Shown here in pieces: positions 29,323 through 39,078 of a DNA stretch of 64,000 nt (its first letter is position 1; each line of letters opens with the position of its first letter). The notes below the pieces were generated by a model. It was given only the letters and a program-made list of their open reading frames with translations, ran no database searches and was not told where the DNA came from. The translations under genes and the position numbers were made by a program. Origin of the DNA: CAYZQH01 sp050300015 (GTDB taxonomy: Bacteria; Pseudomonadota; Gammaproteobacteria; Pseudomonadales; Cellvibrionaceae); contig JBNKWZ010000021.1 in NCBI GenBank assembly GCA_050300015.1, forward strand, positions 124,001-188,000, in the 5' to 3' direction.

Positions 29323-30879
29323 TTGGATAAGTTTGCTGTCGGACTTGAGTGGTTGATGGGTGGGCACAGGGGGCGGGCCAAGGGTGTCGTTTTTCTTTGT
29401 CGCATAGGCTGTTTTTGCCTAGGGTTGTTGGTCACCAGCTGCGCCTCCACTTTGACGCCTGTGAATGATAAACCCTTTGTTACCCGGCAAGGGCATCAAC
29501 TCAAACTGGGTTCTGAGACTTTTCGGTTTGCGGGCATACACGCACCAGAGCTTCACCGTATTGAACAAGATGCGCGTGGCCCCTGTAAGGCAGACCCACG
29601 CGGTTGGGGGCAGTATTTTAAATGGCCCACTGCCCAAGAACAGGAAAACTGGATAAAGGCGCTTACGCGTTCAGGCCATCGCGCCATGAGGGTTTATGTG
29701 TTGTCCGTGTACACGCCCTATGACGAAGCTTGTGAGCGTGAAGTGCATATACTTCCGCCTCGCGAGCCTGGGGGGATGCCGGAATTGAATGAGCGAGCCT
29801 TTATCGTATTCGACCGAATGATTGCGTTGGCGGACAAATATGATTTGCGCTTGATCATTCCGTTTATTGATCATTGGAAATGGTGGGGTGGCCGCGAACA
29901 ATTGGCCGCCTTTTATGGTGAAACCGCAGATGATTTTTATAACACGCAAAGTCAAACTTATCGCGCGTATTTGCATATTATCTCTCAGGTCATTGCGCGG
30001 ACGAACACAATTACAGGAAGGCGCTATCGAGATGAACCTGCCATTATGGCTTGGGAAACGGGCAATGAGTTAAAAAGTTCAACCCCCGAGTTTGTGCGAA
30101 AAACCGCTTTGCATATAAAAAACCTGGATCCCAATCATTTGGTGGTGGATGGTACTTACTTATCGATATTGCCTTCGTCATTAGAGGATCCTAACGTTGA
30201 TATTATCTCCAATCACTTTTACACCATTAATAAAAACAACCACCCAGGCCAGGTGGAAAAAGACCTCGCCACCATCGGTGGCAAAAAAGTGTATATGGTG
30301 GGGGAGTACGGATTAAAAGACGCTGCGGGTTTGCGCGATATTATGCAGACCGTCGTGCATCACACGCATGTAGGTGCGCAGGCAGCGGGGGCATTTATTT
30401 GGGGCTTTCGCGGACACCGAGAAGACGGCGGCTACTATTGGCATAAAGAATATACCGGCCATTACAGCTACCACCTTCCAGGCTTTCATGACAATGACAG
30501 TAATGAGGAGTTGGCAGTGGTGAATTTGGTGCGTGAAGCGCAAGCCCAAATGAAAGGTTTTGATACAGCAAGGCCTCTGCCGGTGCCTGAAGCCCCTCGA
30601 CTACACACCATTGAAGACCCAAGTATTCGCATTGATTGGATGGGTGCACCGCTTGGGCGCTATTATCGCGTGGAACGCTCCGAGTCGCCATCAGGTCCCT
30701 GGCAAACGCTGGCGGCCAGTATTTCTGATGGCGTCAATGAATACAATCCGGCAACTGATATTTTATTTAGAGACGAATCACCTTTGCTATCAGGCAAACG
30801 CTATTTCTATCGAGTGTTTGCTTCGAACGAAAGTGGAGAGTCTGAGGCGTCTAACGTTGTGAGTGTCAAGATTCCCTAG
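29323..30879 (+). CDS. GH5-family glycoside hydrolase lipoprotein (mannanase-like)
   Basis: 518 residues from TTG 29323, which has GAGGAG nine bases before it; ATG 29356 is an alternative. A lipoprotein signal ends LLVTSC (Cys40). The (beta/alpha)8 catalytic domain covers about 53-425. The acid/base is Glu249 (WETGNEL) and the nucleophile Glu328 (VGEYG), arranged as in clan A enzymes. The overall pattern resembles endo-beta-1,4-mannanases (GH5_7-like), with a lineage of aromatic residues in FIDHWKWWGG. A fibronectin-III-like module closes the chain (about 430-518). The substrate is inferred. It is far from the xylan locus and is the only clear polysaccharidase in this part. Confidence 0.85.
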   Translation: MDKFAVGLEWLMGGHRGRAKGVVFLCRIGCFCLGLLVTSCASTLTPVNDKPFVTRQGHQLKLGSETFRFAGIHAPELHRIEQDARGPCKADPRGWGQYFKWPTAQEQENWIKALTRSGHRAMRVYVLSVYTPYDEACEREVHILPPREPGGMPELNERAFIVFDRMIALADKYDLRLIIPFIDHWKWWGGREQLAAFYGETADDFYNTQSQTYRAYLHIISQVIARTNTITGRRYRDEPAIMAWETGNELKSSTPEFVRKTALHIKNLDPNHLVVDGTYLSILPSSLEDPNVDIISNHFYTINKNNHPGQVEKDLATIGGKKVYMVGEYGLKDAAGLRDIMQTVVHHTHVGAQAAGAFIWGFRGHREDGGYYWHKEYTGHYSYHLPGFHDNDSNEELAVVNLVREAQAQMKGFDTARPLPVPEAPRLHTIEDPSIRIDWMGAPLGRYYRVERSESPSGPWQTLAASISDGVNEYNPATDILFRDESPLLSGKRYFYRVFASNESGESEASNVVSVKIP

Positions 30880-30923
30880 GGTAGACATTTCTCAATTCGG
30901 TCCCATGTTTGAAGGAGAGTAAA

Positions 30924-31118
30924 ATGCCAATTATTCGTGTTGAAATGTTAGAGGGCCGTTCTGCGGACCAAAAGCGCGAACTGGTACAGCGTTTAACACG
31001 TGAAATGTCCGCCGTCACAGGGTGCTCGGTGGGCTCGATTTACGTGGTGATTGAAGACGTTAAAAAGGAAAATTGGGGTATTGGTGACACGTTATGCCTA
31101 GATAAATTCCCCAGTTAA
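30924..31118 (+). CDS. 4-oxalocrotonate tautomerase family protein
   Basis: 64 residues after ATG 30924 with GAAGGAGAG just before it. The mature chain starts at Pro (MPIIRVEMLEGR), the catalytic base of this superfamily, so the in-frame ATG at 30909 must be wrong. Conserved features include RSADQKRELVQRLT and the C-terminal WGIGDTL. Small tautomerases of this kind act on keto-enol substrates; this member's substrate is unknown. It follows the GH5 gene by 44 bases. Confidence 0.9.
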   Translation: MPIIRVEMLEGRSADQKRELVQRLTREMSAVTGCSVGSIYVVIEDVKKENWGIGDTLCLDKFPS

Positions 31119-31276
31119 AATTTAGCGACATTAAATGAATAAATTTAAGTTGATAGGTAGTATCTATGGCCTGTATTGTCGGTATTAACTGGTATTGGAC
31201 CAGTCAGCGGCGTACAGTACTGTAAACGCGGCAACCCAACGCACTTATTTAAATTTGATCTGAAACGAGGGTAGTT

Positions 31277-31747
31277 ATGACCAGTATTGATATTGGGATT
31301 ACAGAAGACGACCGAATACATATAGCGCAAGGATTGAAAAAACTCCTGGCTGACTCTTACACGTTGTATTTGCAAACGCACAACTTTCACTGGAATGTCA
31401 CCGGGCCCGCCTTCCGAGAATTGCATTTGATGTTCGAAGAGCACTATACCGAGCTCTCAGTGGCAGTTGATGACATTGCAGAGCGCATCCGAACTTTAGA
31501 TGTACCCGCGCCCGGTACTTATAAGGCGCTTGCAGAGTTATCTTCCATTAAAGAGGTTGAAGGTGTGCCTTCGTCCGATAGCATGGTGGATACGTTGACC
31601 AAGGGGCACGAGCAAGTGGTGAAGACCTGTCGTGAAGTATTGAAAGTGGCACAGGATGCGGACGACGAATCTACCGCGGCACTGGTATCCGATCGCATGC
31701 GTATACACGAAAAAACCGCTTGGATGTTACGTGCTTTGCGCAAGTAG
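31277..31747 (+). CDS. dps: Dps-family ferritin-like protein
   Basis: 156 residues, four-helix ferritin fold. The ferroxidase-site signature of Dps is clear: [38 protein letters not shown]. It should form a dodecamer that stores iron and protects DNA during stress. The C-terminal tail is short and ends MLRALRK, without the long lysine-rich N-terminal extension of E. coli Dps. A 158-base upstream gap suggests a separate promoter. Confidence 0.93.
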   Translation: MTSIDIGITEDDRIHIAQGLKKLLADSYTLYLQTHNFHWNVTGPAFRELHLMFEEHYTELSVAVDDIAERIRTLDVPAPGTYKALAELSSIKEVEGVPSSDSMVDTLTKGHEQVVKTCREVLKVAQDADDESTAALVSDRMRIHEKTAWMLRALRK

Positions 31748-31829
31748 GGTCTCACCAATATGGAGCCCGCCTCAAAGGCTTGCCGAGCATTCGATTGAGA
31801 CCCAAACGGAATGAGTCTGTGCTTGATCC

Positions 31830-32163
31830 CCCGCTAAAAGTATGTGGGTATTGAAGCTCCTGAGGTATGGTGCAAATATGCCGCGCGTGAACCTGGGGCT
31901 TCATGCCCATTGATTGGACTGAAGTCGGTACCCTCTCTTGGGGGTTGCCATTGTCGTTCGGCCAACAATATTCGGCAAACAAAGATTTTAAGACGTAGTC
32001 TTACCCGTCGGCCCTCTTCAGTTCCACTGTGGTATCCGTCTAACTGCTGTCTAGCAAAAACGGCCGCCCATTGTTTTTGACCATTGCCGGGTACACCGGC
32101 AATGCCAGCTATCTCGCCGGCGTGTATCAACACTTTATTCACCTCAAATTTCGCTTGCCGTCG
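31830..32163 (-). pseudogene. Fragment of a sugar/nucleoside-type ABC transporter ATPase
   Basis: On the minus strand the codons from about 32163 down to 32040 read KFEVNKVLIHAGEIAGIAG followed by VPGNGQKQWAAVFARQ. This matches the second Walker A region of RbsA/NupA-like ATPases (consensus AGEIxGIAGVxGNGQ). A stop precedes it, and similarity fades after it. A frame shift could carry the next block (ICTIPQEL, compare FVPEERLG) near 31880. No Walker B or signature motif survives. It looks like a relic of a transporter gene. I am moderately sure of the family and sure it is not intact. Confidence 0.55.
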
Positions 32164-32380
32164 TTGCTTTACCAGTTATGAGCTAAGGGCATTGACGTTG
32201 CAAATCGTCTAGGCAAATGCGCTTTTATGCCGAGTGGATAGGCCATTGAAACTTAATTTGGCGCCTTAAGTGATTCCGTTTAGAGTTGGTGGGCTGCGCC
32301 GGCAATAGTTGTTGTGGGGAGAAAGTTGTGTGGTTGAAATGAGAGGGTCCTGTATTGCTGGGCTGTCGAACCACTTTTGT

Positions 32381-32388
32381 TGTATACA
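32381..32388. promoter_or_regulatory. Candidate GntR/FCD operator
   Basis: The perfect palindrome TGTATACA inside TTGTTGTATACATTC lies 102 bases before the GntR start. FadR-subfamily regulators (for example of hexuronate or lactate pathways) often bind TTGTATACAA-like sites, so autoregulation is plausible. An eight-base palindrome can also occur by chance. Confidence 0.35.
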
Positions 32389-32490
32389 TTCAGGCATTCA
32401 AGCACTTGCATTCTTGGAGGCTTTGCTTAAGACTTAGCGGCAATTCAATTGCCTGTTGTTTGACTGACACATTGTGTAAAGGCTCTGTTC

Positions 32491-33168
32491 ATGGATCGTA
32501 AACCCTCGCCTCAGGATATTTACTCGTCTTTGAGAGACATGATTGTCGCCTTAGTGTTGGCACCGGGCTCAAGGGTGACAGAGACCCAGTTAGCGGACTA
32601 TTTTCAAGTCAGTCGAACGCCCGTACGTGCGGCACTGCAGAAGCTGGAAACGGAAGGTTTACTGACCATTAAGGCCAAGCAAGGGTGTTTTATTCGTAAT
32701 ATTGATATGCTTCAAATCAGCCACTATTACGATGTACGTGTTGTGCTCGAAACCCTGGTATTGGAAGAGGTCAGTAAGCAAAAAAATTGGCAAGACTTGA
32801 TTGATTTGTCTAACTTGTGGAGCCCTGAAACCCATTGTTACGGTTTGGATGTGACCGATGAATTAAAGCTCGCGGAAGAGAACTTTCATTTAGATTTAGC
32901 AAAGATCTCTGGAAATCAGGCGTTAGAACGCTACATTACAGATTTGAATGATCACATTCGTGTGGTACGTCGACTAGGATGGCCAGAGACCAAAAGTGTG
33001 ACAGACACCTATCAAGAGCACCATCGTATTTGCGAACTGTTGTTACATGGAGATTTAACGGCTGCGCAGGAAGAAATGACCCACCACATTCGCAAGAGCC
33101 AAAGTTTATTGAGTGATATTACTTTGCAACAGCTCTACGCCAACAAAAATACGGTTAAGTTTGGCTAG
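32491..33168 (+). CDS. GntR-family transcriptional regulator, FCD type
   Basis: 225 residues. The N-terminal winged helix (about 8-75) has the GntR signature DMIVALVLAPGSRVTETQLA followed by VSRTPVRAALQKLETEGL. The C-terminal FCD domain (about 80-215) retains metal-binding-type residues, with Asp/His in the positions ENFHLDLAKISGN and EEMTHHIRKS. Such regulators respond to small organic acids. Its target is not clear because the neighbours are lnt and a decayed region. The 3' end overlaps the convergent lnt gene by 14 bases. Confidence 0.9.
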   Translation: MDRKPSPQDIYSSLRDMIVALVLAPGSRVTETQLADYFQVSRTPVRAALQKLETEGLLTIKAKQGCFIRNIDMLQISHYYDVRVVLETLVLEEVSKQKNWQDLIDLSNLWSPETHCYGLDVTDELKLAEENFHLDLAKISGNQALERYITDLNDHIRVVRRLGWPETKSVTDTYQEHHRICELLLHGDLTAAQEEMTHHIRKSQSLLSDITLQQLYANKNTVKFG

Positions 33169-34702
33169 CGTTGTTTTCAGAGGGGAAAGGGGGGTTCGAA
33201 CCGGCTCGAAGCTTTCGCCACAAAATCATTAAACTGATTAAGCTGAGCAGTACTGTGGGCCAGGAGCCTAGTAGCATAAAAGGTGTTTGTCCTCGGGCTG
33301 CATACACTTCACCGACAATGGTTTCTCGTGTAAAGCGTCCGCCTTGAACCAAAATTTTCCCCCTGGGGTCAATAATACCGCTGATACCGTTATTGGTGGA
33401 GCGGATCATATAGCGTCCCGTTTCCAGCGCGCGCATCTGAGCCATTTGAAAATGTTGGATCGGGCCAATGGAGTGCCCAAACCAAGCGTCGTTGCTGATG
33501 GTTAACAAAAATTGCGCCGTGAGCGCGCGTTTGGCCACCAAGTCGGGGTACACCACTTCGTAACAAATGGAGGGGGCAATTTCGCCAGCGGGGGTTTGTA
33601 GCCCGTTGGTATAGCCGGGGCCCGGGTGAATGTACGACGTGGGCAAGTTAAAAAATTCAATCAATCCGCGCAGCCAGCGCTCCAAGGGGACGTATTCACC
33701 AAAGGGTACCAAACGCATTTTGTAGGTAATGCCATCGCCCAACCCGCGCGCGACGATCGAATTGTAAAATTTATAGCCCTCGGGTTGATCATACAGAATA
33801 CCTGAGATGAAAACGGTATTGGTTTGGTTGGCTTGGCTGTCCAAATGTTTGAGCGGTCCGAGCGCTTGATGATAAAGCAATGGAATCGCAGCTTCTGGCC
33901 AAATCACCCAGTCGTACTGCCAAAGATCTTTGGACAGTCCGTTGAATATACTAAAGGTCTCTTGGAGGAAGTCTGGGTCCCATTTTTTTTCCTGTGGAAT
34001 GTTGCCTTGCGCCATACCCAAGGTGACCGGGGTTTCGTCGTAATTGGTCCATTCTGCCCATTGCAAGAATCCCCCGCTGACCCAAATGGCCACAATGATC
34101 AGCCCCGTGCGGGTGGTCATCCCTCGAGGGTTTACGCGACATCCCTGGCTCACCCAAACGGCGAGCCAGGCGGCGCTGGCGGCAACCACAAGGCTTACAC
34201 CAAAGACACCTAAAACGGGTGCCCAGCCGGCAAGAGGGGTGTTGAGGTGGCCGTACCCCACATAGAGCCAAGGGAAACCCGTTAAAAACCAGCTGCGCAT
34301 CCATTCGCCCAGTACCCAAATGGCAGGAAAGCCAACCAGTACCCCAAGGTTGGACTGGTTGAACCAGCGGCCGTAAAAATAAAAGGGGATGGCAAACGCA
34401 CAAGACAGCCCCGCTACAAACCCAGCAGTGAGAATGAGTGACAGCAGGGTAGAGGTGGAGCCAAATTGATGAATACTAATGTAGACCCAGCTGGCGCCCA
34501 ACCCGTAAAGGCCAAAGCCAAAAAATAAGGCTAATAAAACCGTCTGCTTAGGCGAGCGTCCATAGGTTGCCCAAGCCAATAGGCTGAGCCCTAGGAATGT
34601 CAATGGCCAATAATCGTAGGGTGCTAAGCTGAGCGGCACTTGTGTACCCGCGATCGCCGCCAGCGCCAGCGCTAGCCAGTAGGGGATGGGCAATTGCTGC
34701 AT
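33155..34702 (-). CDS. lnt: Apolipoprotein N-acyltransferase
   Basis: 515 residues. It transfers the third acyl chain to the N-terminal cysteine of lipoproteins at the inner membrane. About seven N-terminal membrane segments precede a nitrilase-like periplasmic domain with one more C-terminal segment. The catalytic triad is visible: Glu270 (IWPEAAIP), Lys328 (TYKMRLVPFGEYVP) and Cys380 (PSICYEVVYPD). It is last in the miaB-phoH-ybeY-corC-lnt run, three bases after corC. The many lipoproteins in this window will be its substrates. Confidence 0.96.
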   Translation of the reverse strand: MQQLPIPYWLALALAAIAGTQVPLSLAPYDYWPLTFLGLSLLAWATYGRSPKQTVLLALFFGFGLYGLGASWVYISIHQFGSTSTLLSLILTAGFVAGLSCAFAIPFYFYGRWFNQSNLGVLVGFPAIWVLGEWMRSWFLTGFPWLYVGYGHLNTPLAGWAPVLGVFGVSLVVAASAAWLAVWVSQGCRVNPRGMTTRTGLIIVAIWVSGGFLQWAEWTNYDETPVTLGMAQGNIPQEKKWDPDFLQETFSIFNGLSKDLWQYDWVIWPEAAIPLLYHQALGPLKHLDSQANQTNTVFISGILYDQPEGYKFYNSIVARGLGDGITYKMRLVPFGEYVPLERWLRGLIEFFNLPTSYIHPGPGYTNGLQTPAGEIAPSICYEVVYPDLVAKRALTAQFLLTISNDAWFGHSIGPIQHFQMAQMRALETGRYMIRSTNNGISGIIDPRGKILVQGGRFTRETIVGEVYAARGQTPFMLLGSWPTVLLSLISLMILWRKLRAGSNPPFPSENNASQT

Positions 34703-34705
34703 GGG

Positions 34706-35566
34706 CTATTCGCCGGGTGTGGTTAGTCGCAATAGATGAATTTGACGGGTATCCGCATAGAGCACTCTGAAGGTAAAGCCTTGAATCTCCGCCACGTCGT
34801 TGCGCGCAGGCATACGCCCAAAGGACTGCATTAAAATTCCACCAATGGTATCAAACTCTTCTTCACTGAAGTTCACTTTAAAATACTCGTTAAAATCTTC
34901 GATGGGGGTCAAAGCCTTTAAAATATAATCTCGGTCGGATACTTGCCGAATAAATTCATCTTCATCATCGTCGGTCTCATCTTCAATGTCGCCGACAATT
35001 TCTTCGAGAATGTCTTCGATGGTAACTAGACCAGAAATGCCGCCGTATTCATCAATGACCAGAGCCATGTGATAGCGCTTCTCGCGAAATTCTTTCAGTA
35101 AAACGTTTAGGCGTTTACTTTCGGGAATGATATTGGCTGGCCGTAGGTTGTCTTCTAAAACAAATTCGCCGGACTGTTCTAATACTAGAGGCAATAGATC
35201 TTTGGCGAGTAATATGCCTTTGATTTCATCAATAGATTCTCCTATCACGGGGAATCGAGAGTGACCGGATTCAACCACTTTGGGCAGAAATTCGCTGGGT
35301 TTTTCTTCGCACTTGATCACCACCATTTGGCTTCGGGGGACCATGATCTCGCGAACTTGCAAATTGGCAACACTCAGTGCACCTTCAAAGATTTCAACAG
35401 CCTCTTGACCCACGACCTTGTTTTGCGCCGCTTCGCGAATGACTTGCAGTAACTCTTCGCGTGATTTGGGTTCGGAACTGCCAAAGCTTTGCAGTAAACG
35501 ATCGAGCCAAGAGCGCTCGGTACTGCGTGAATTCGTTGGTTGACTACTTGAAGAGTCGTCCGACAT
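34706..35566 (-). CDS. corC: CorC/HlyC family CBS-domain protein (YbeX)
   Basis: 286 residues with no membrane segment. Two CBS domains (about 70-125 and 135-195; VREIMVPRSQM, VIDEYGGISGLVTIEDILEEIVGDIEDE) are followed by a C-terminal CorC_HlyC domain (about 210-286). The family is associated with magnesium/cobalt efflux and with ribosome or lipoprotein-related stress. It lies between ybeY and lnt, in the order found across gammaproteobacteria. Confidence 0.94.
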   Translation of the reverse strand: MSDDSSSSQPTNSRSTERSWLDRLLQSFGSSEPKSREELLQVIREAAQNKVVGQEAVEIFEGALSVANLQVREIMVPRSQMVVIKCEEKPSEFLPKVVESGHSRFPVIGESIDEIKGILLAKDLLPLVLEQSGEFVLEDNLRPANIIPESKRLNVLLKEFREKRYHMALVIDEYGGISGLVTIEDILEEIVGDIEDETDDDEDEFIRQVSDRDYILKALTPIEDFNEYFKVNFSEEEFDTIGGILMQSFGRMPARNDVAEIQGFTFRVLYADTRQIHLLRLTTPGE

Positions 35567-35585
35567 GGTGCAAACCCTTAACGGC

Positions 35586-36059
35586 TTATTCGGTTGGTGA
35601 TTCGTAAGGTGGATTGTAACCCAGCCCCATGAGTATTTTGGTTTCTAAGGCTTCCATGGCCTCGGCCTCGTCGTCCTCTATATGGTCATAGCCCAACAAA
35701 TGCAAGGTGCCGTGCACAACCATATGCGCCCAGTGGGCTTCTAGTGGTTTATTCTGATCTAGGGCCTCTTGTTCGACCACGGGGCCACAGACCACCAAAT
35801 CACCCAACAGAGTACTGCCCACCTCAGCTGGAATATCGAAGGGAAAGGACAATACATTCGTGGGTTGATTCTTCTTGCGGTAGGTGGCGTTGAGTGCTTG
35901 GCTTTCATCGAAACCTACCACACGAATGGTAAGTTCAGCGTTGGCGTGTGTGGCTGGCAATGCCGCACAGACCCAGCGACTAAAGTCCTCCTCCGAAGGG
36001 ATGTTGTCATCGGCGGTGGCGATTTGAATGTCTATGCTCGGAGGAGATTCAGTGGTCAT
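35586..36059 (-). CDS. ybeY: Endoribonuclease YbeY (rRNA maturation)
   Basis: 157 residues with the zinc-binding motif [11 protein letters not shown] preceded by the family block [15 protein letters not shown]. It is a metal-dependent RNase needed for 16S rRNA 3' end maturation and ribosome quality control. The gene begins two bases after the phoH stop, so coupling is likely. Confidence 0.96.
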   Translation of the reverse strand: MTTESPPSIDIQIATADDNIPSEEDFSRWVCAALPATHANAELTIRVVGFDESQALNATYRKKNQPTNVLSFPFDIPAEVGSTLLGDLVVCGPVVEQEALDQNKPLEAHWAHMVVHGTLHLLGYDHIEDDEAEAMEALETKILMGLGYNPPYESPTE

Positions 36060-36061
36060 GG

Positions 36062-37111
36062 TCAGATGGGGCTGGCAGGGTCGGCTGCGTCGTAGGCCTC
36101 AACAATGCGTTGGACCAGTGGGTGGCGGACCACATCTTTGGCAACAAAACGGGTGAAGCTAATGCCGTCCACGTTTTTGAGGACCTCTATAGCATGGCTT
36201 AGCCCAGAGGCATGTCCACGGGGCAAATCCACTTGCGTGGGGTCACCTGTGATCACTGCAGTGGAGCCAAAGCCGATGCGCGTTAGAAACATTTTCATTT
36301 GCTCTCGCGTGGTATTTTGGCTCTCGTCCAGTATCACAAACGCGCCATTGAGGGTTCGCCCGCGCATATAGGCGAGCGGTGCCACTTCAATCACATTGCG
36401 CTCGATAAGTCTTGCAACTGTGTCGAAACCCAGCATTTCGTACAACGCATCGTACAAGGGCCTCAAATAGGGGTCCACTTTCTGAGATAGATCACCGGGT
36501 AAAAAGCCCAATTTTTCACCCGCTTCCACCGCTGGGCGAACCAACAATATTCGCTCCACTTCATCTTTTAGTAGGGCTTCTACGGCGCAGGCAACGGCTA
36601 AAAAGGTTTTGCCCGTGCCCGCAGGGCCAATGCCAAAGTTGATATCGTTTTGGCGCACGGCGGTCACATACTTTTGCTGGTTGTGACCTCGGGGTTTTAC
36701 CGTGGCTTTTTTGGTGCGAATTAACCCCGCGCCACCTCCCGCACTTGTTGTGTTTTCGTCTGCCGCTGAGGCGCCCAATTCTCGCAGTGCCAGGTGTACC
36801 TCGTCGGGTGTAATCTCGTCGCCGTTTTCGGTTGTTTCATAAAGCTGATGCAGTAATTTGGCGCCCAACTCAGCTTGCGAAGGGTCGCCGTGAAGGCTGA
36901 ACAGGTTGCCTCTAGAATGAATTTTGATTCCAAGGTTTTGTTCGATTTGCTTAATGTGACCGTCGAATTGGCCGCATAAGTTCAAAAGGCGCCGACTGTC
37001 ATTTGGGGCGAGTTCTATTTGGAGGGCTTCAGGCAGAGGGTTTGGTGAAGCGGGCTGATTGTCCAAGCTTTGAGGTTCCCGTGTGTCATAGGTGGCTTCA
37101 GCGTACCGCAA
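36062..37111 (-). CDS. ybeZ: PhoH-like ATPase (YbeZ)
   Basis: 349 residues. An N-terminal KH-like/PhoH extension (about 30-105) is followed by a P-loop ATPase with Walker A GPAGTGKT, Walker B-type FVILDESQN, and [11 protein letters not shown]. It interacts with YbeY in other bacteria. The only start that keeps the conserved [16 protein letters not shown] segment is TTG at 37111; no convincing ribosome site precedes it. It is the second gene of the miaB-led run, 80 bases after miaB. Confidence 0.94.
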   Translation of the reverse strand: MRYAEATYDTREPQSLDNQPASPNPLPEALQIELAPNDSRRLLNLCGQFDGHIKQIEQNLGIKIHSRGNLFSLHGDPSQAELGAKLLHQLYETTENGDEITPDEVHLALRELGASAADENTTSAGGGAGLIRTKKATVKPRGHNQQKYVTAVRQNDINFGIGPAGTGKTFLAVACAVEALLKDEVERILLVRPAVEAGEKLGFLPGDLSQKVDPYLRPLYDALYEMLGFDTVARLIERNVIEVAPLAYMRGRTLNGAFVILDESQNTTREQMKMFLTRIGFGSTAVITGDPTQVDLPRGHASGLSHAIEVLKNVDGISFTRFVAKDVVRHPLVQRIVEAYDAADPASPI

Positions 37112-37190
37112 AATGGCGGTGAGTCAAAACCTTAATTTGGTTGACGGCTCGCGCCTTCGCGCGCCATCGACTGTTCTGATTGTAGCGCGT

Positions 37191-38555
37191 TTACATGCAA
37201 TGTGGATTAATCAGGCGGCCTCTCAAGGAATTGGGTAAGGCTTGGTCTATCTGGACGTCCACAAAAGTACCGATGAGGCTAGCATCATCCGTCGAAAAGT
37301 TGACTACGCGGTTGTTCTCGGTGCGACCGGACAGTTGTCCTGGGTCCTTTTTTGAAAACCCAGTAACTAAAATACGCTCAACGTTGCCTACCATCTTGCG
37401 GCTGATGTCTTGCGCCTGTTGCAGAATTCGCTGCTGTAGCAACGCTAGGCGCTCTTTTTTAAGCTCCAGAGGCGTGTCATCAGGGAGGTCGGCGGCGGGT
37501 GTGCCAGGCCTTGGGCTATAAATAAAGCTGAATGAAGTGTCAAAACCGATGTCTTGAATGAGGTTCATGGTTGCCTCAAAGTCTTTTGCCGTCTCTCCTG
37601 GGAAGCCCACAATAAAATCTGAGGAAAAGCTAATGTTAGGGCGAAGTTTTCGCAATCGCCGCAGCTTGGATTTGTATTCGAGCACCGTATGTCCGCGTTT
37701 CATGGCCATTAGAATACGGTCGGAACCGCTCTGAACGGGTAGGTGCAAATGGCTCACCAATTCGGGTACTTCCGCATAGACGTCGATTAAGCTATCGGTA
37801 AATTCCACCGGGTGAGAGGTGGTAAAGCGTATACGGTCGATGCCATCGATTTTGGCAACCAGCGTAATCAGCTCGGCAAGGTCCACTGACCCGTTGGGCC
37901 CTTCACCTCGATACGCGTTCACATTTTGACCCAAAAGGTTTACCTCGCGCACGCCTTGCTCAGCCAAGTGCGCCACTTCCTCAAGCACGTGTTGAACCGG
38001 GCGACTTACCTCCTCTCCACGAGTGTAGGGCACCACGCAAAATGTGCAGTATTTTGAACAGCCTTCCATAATAGAGACGAATGCCGTGGCACCCTCGGCC
38101 TCAGGCTGAGGTAAATTGTCAAACTTTTCAATCTCTGGGAAGCTGATATCCACCACCACTGCACCCTTGGTGCGTGGCGTATCCATCATTTCTGGCAGCC
38201 GGTGGAGGGTTTGTGGGCCAAATATTAGGTCCACAAACGGTGCGCGTTTGGCTATGGCTTCCCCTTCTTGGCTGGCCACACAACCGCCTACGCCAATCAC
38301 TAAATTGGGGTTCTTTTCTTTCAGGTTGCGCCAGCGCCCCAGCTGATGGAATAGCTTTTCTTGGGCTTTTTCGCGTATAGAGCAAGTATTCACCAGCAGG
38401 ACGTCAGCCTCCTCGGGGTTTTCTGTCGCCACCAAATCGTGAGACTCCCCCAGTAAATCGCGCATACGGGCAGAATCGTATTCGTTCATCTGGCAGCCGT
38501 GAGTTTGAATATAGAGCTTGCGTAAGGATTTGGGAGCGGTGGCCTTGTCCGACAT
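37191..38555 (-). CDS. miaB: tRNA-2-methylthio-N6-dimethylallyladenosine synthase
   Basis: 454 residues from ATG 38555. A radical-SAM methylthiotransferase, it modifies A37 of tRNAs reading U-starting codons. The N-terminal domain carries the auxiliary cluster cysteines (THGCQMN, NTCSIR, GVGGCVA), the radical-SAM motif is CSKYCTFC, and a TRAM domain closes the protein (about 380-445). A longer frame from 38627 adds 24 residues not found in the family. It is the first gene of the run leading to lnt and is divergent from the DUF1820 gene. Confidence 0.96.
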   Translation of the reverse strand: MSDKATAPKSLRKLYIQTHGCQMNEYDSARMRDLLGESHDLVATENPEEADVLLVNTCSIREKAQEKLFHQLGRWRNLKEKNPNLVIGVGGCVASQEGEAIAKRAPFVDLIFGPQTLHRLPEMMDTPRTKGAVVVDISFPEIEKFDNLPQPEAEGATAFVSIMEGCSKYCTFCVVPYTRGEEVSRPVQHVLEEVAHLAEQGVREVNLLGQNVNAYRGEGPNGSVDLAELITLVAKIDGIDRIRFTTSHPVEFTDSLIDVYAEVPELVSHLHLPVQSGSDRILMAMKRGHTVLEYKSKLRRLRKLRPNISFSSDFIVGFPGETAKDFEATMNLIQDIGFDTSFSFIYSPRPGTPAADLPDDTPLELKKERLALLQQRILQQAQDISRKMVGNVERILVTGFSKKDPGQLSGRTENNRVVNFSTDDASLIGTFVDVQIDQALPNSLRGRLINPHCM

Positions 38556-38757
38556 AATAGGGAAACCCAGGTAGAACCTTAAAAAATGAAAAATGTGCCC
38601 AAAGGCGGTTAAATTTTGTGCGCGCATTATACTGATGTGATGGACGATTGCACATAGACATGGCTATCGTGTCATACAACTTGCCCTGGTTTGTGTATGT
38701 CCAAGCGTGGGCTTCTCCTGTAAAGTGTGCGCCTATTTTGGGTAGTTTGGGTAAGTT

Positions 38758-39078
38758 ATGTTCAAAGTAATTTTTTATAACCAAAATCAAGTATTTGAGG
38801 TCTATGCTCGTGCCATTTATCAAAGTGAGATGTATGGCTTCGTGGAAGTAGAAGAGTTTGTTTTTGGTGAGCGCAGCCAGTTGCTTGTCGATCCCAGTGA
38901 AGAAAAGCTTAAAAATGAGTTTGCGCACGTGAAACGTTCGTATGTGCCTTTGCACTCTATCATTCGTATTGACGAGGTGGAAAAGGAGGGGTTGGCAAAA
39001 GTGGTCGACGCCAAAGGCCAAGACAAGGTGACTCAATTTCCCTCGCCGGGCGCTTTCAACAAGCCTAAATTGGACTGA
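38758..39078 (+). CDS. DUF1820 family protein
   Basis: 106 residues, with no signal peptide or membrane segment. The conserved family words FKVIFYNQNQVFEVYAR, YGFVEVEEFVFGE and SYVPLHSIIRIDEV are all present. The function is unknown; the gene is widespread in gammaproteobacteria and often sits near miaB. Its stop overlaps the next start in TGATG, so it is coupled to the esterase gene. The proline-rich tail is short. Confidence 0.92.
   Translation: MFKVIFYNQNQVFEVYARAIYQSEMYGFVEVEEFVFGERSQLLVDPSEEKLKNEFAHVKRSYVPLHSIIRIDEVEKEGLAKVVDAKGQDKVTQFPSPGAFNKPKLD

Larger units (their letters stand above)
31748..32490. other. 743-base region with a decayed gene
   Basis: It lies between dps and the GntR gene. 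Part is taken up by an ABC ATPase fragment on the minus strand (separate entry). An inverted repeat GGGTCTCA (31747-31754)/TGAGACCC (31796-31803) sits at the dps end. The last 100 bases carry the promoter region of the GntR gene. Confidence 0.5.

Noticed and set aside
31747..31803. GGGTCTCA/TGAGACCC inverted repeat as insertion-sequence ends
   Set aside because: Only 8 bases with 41 between; no target duplication or transposase at this point. It could be a loose terminator of dps.
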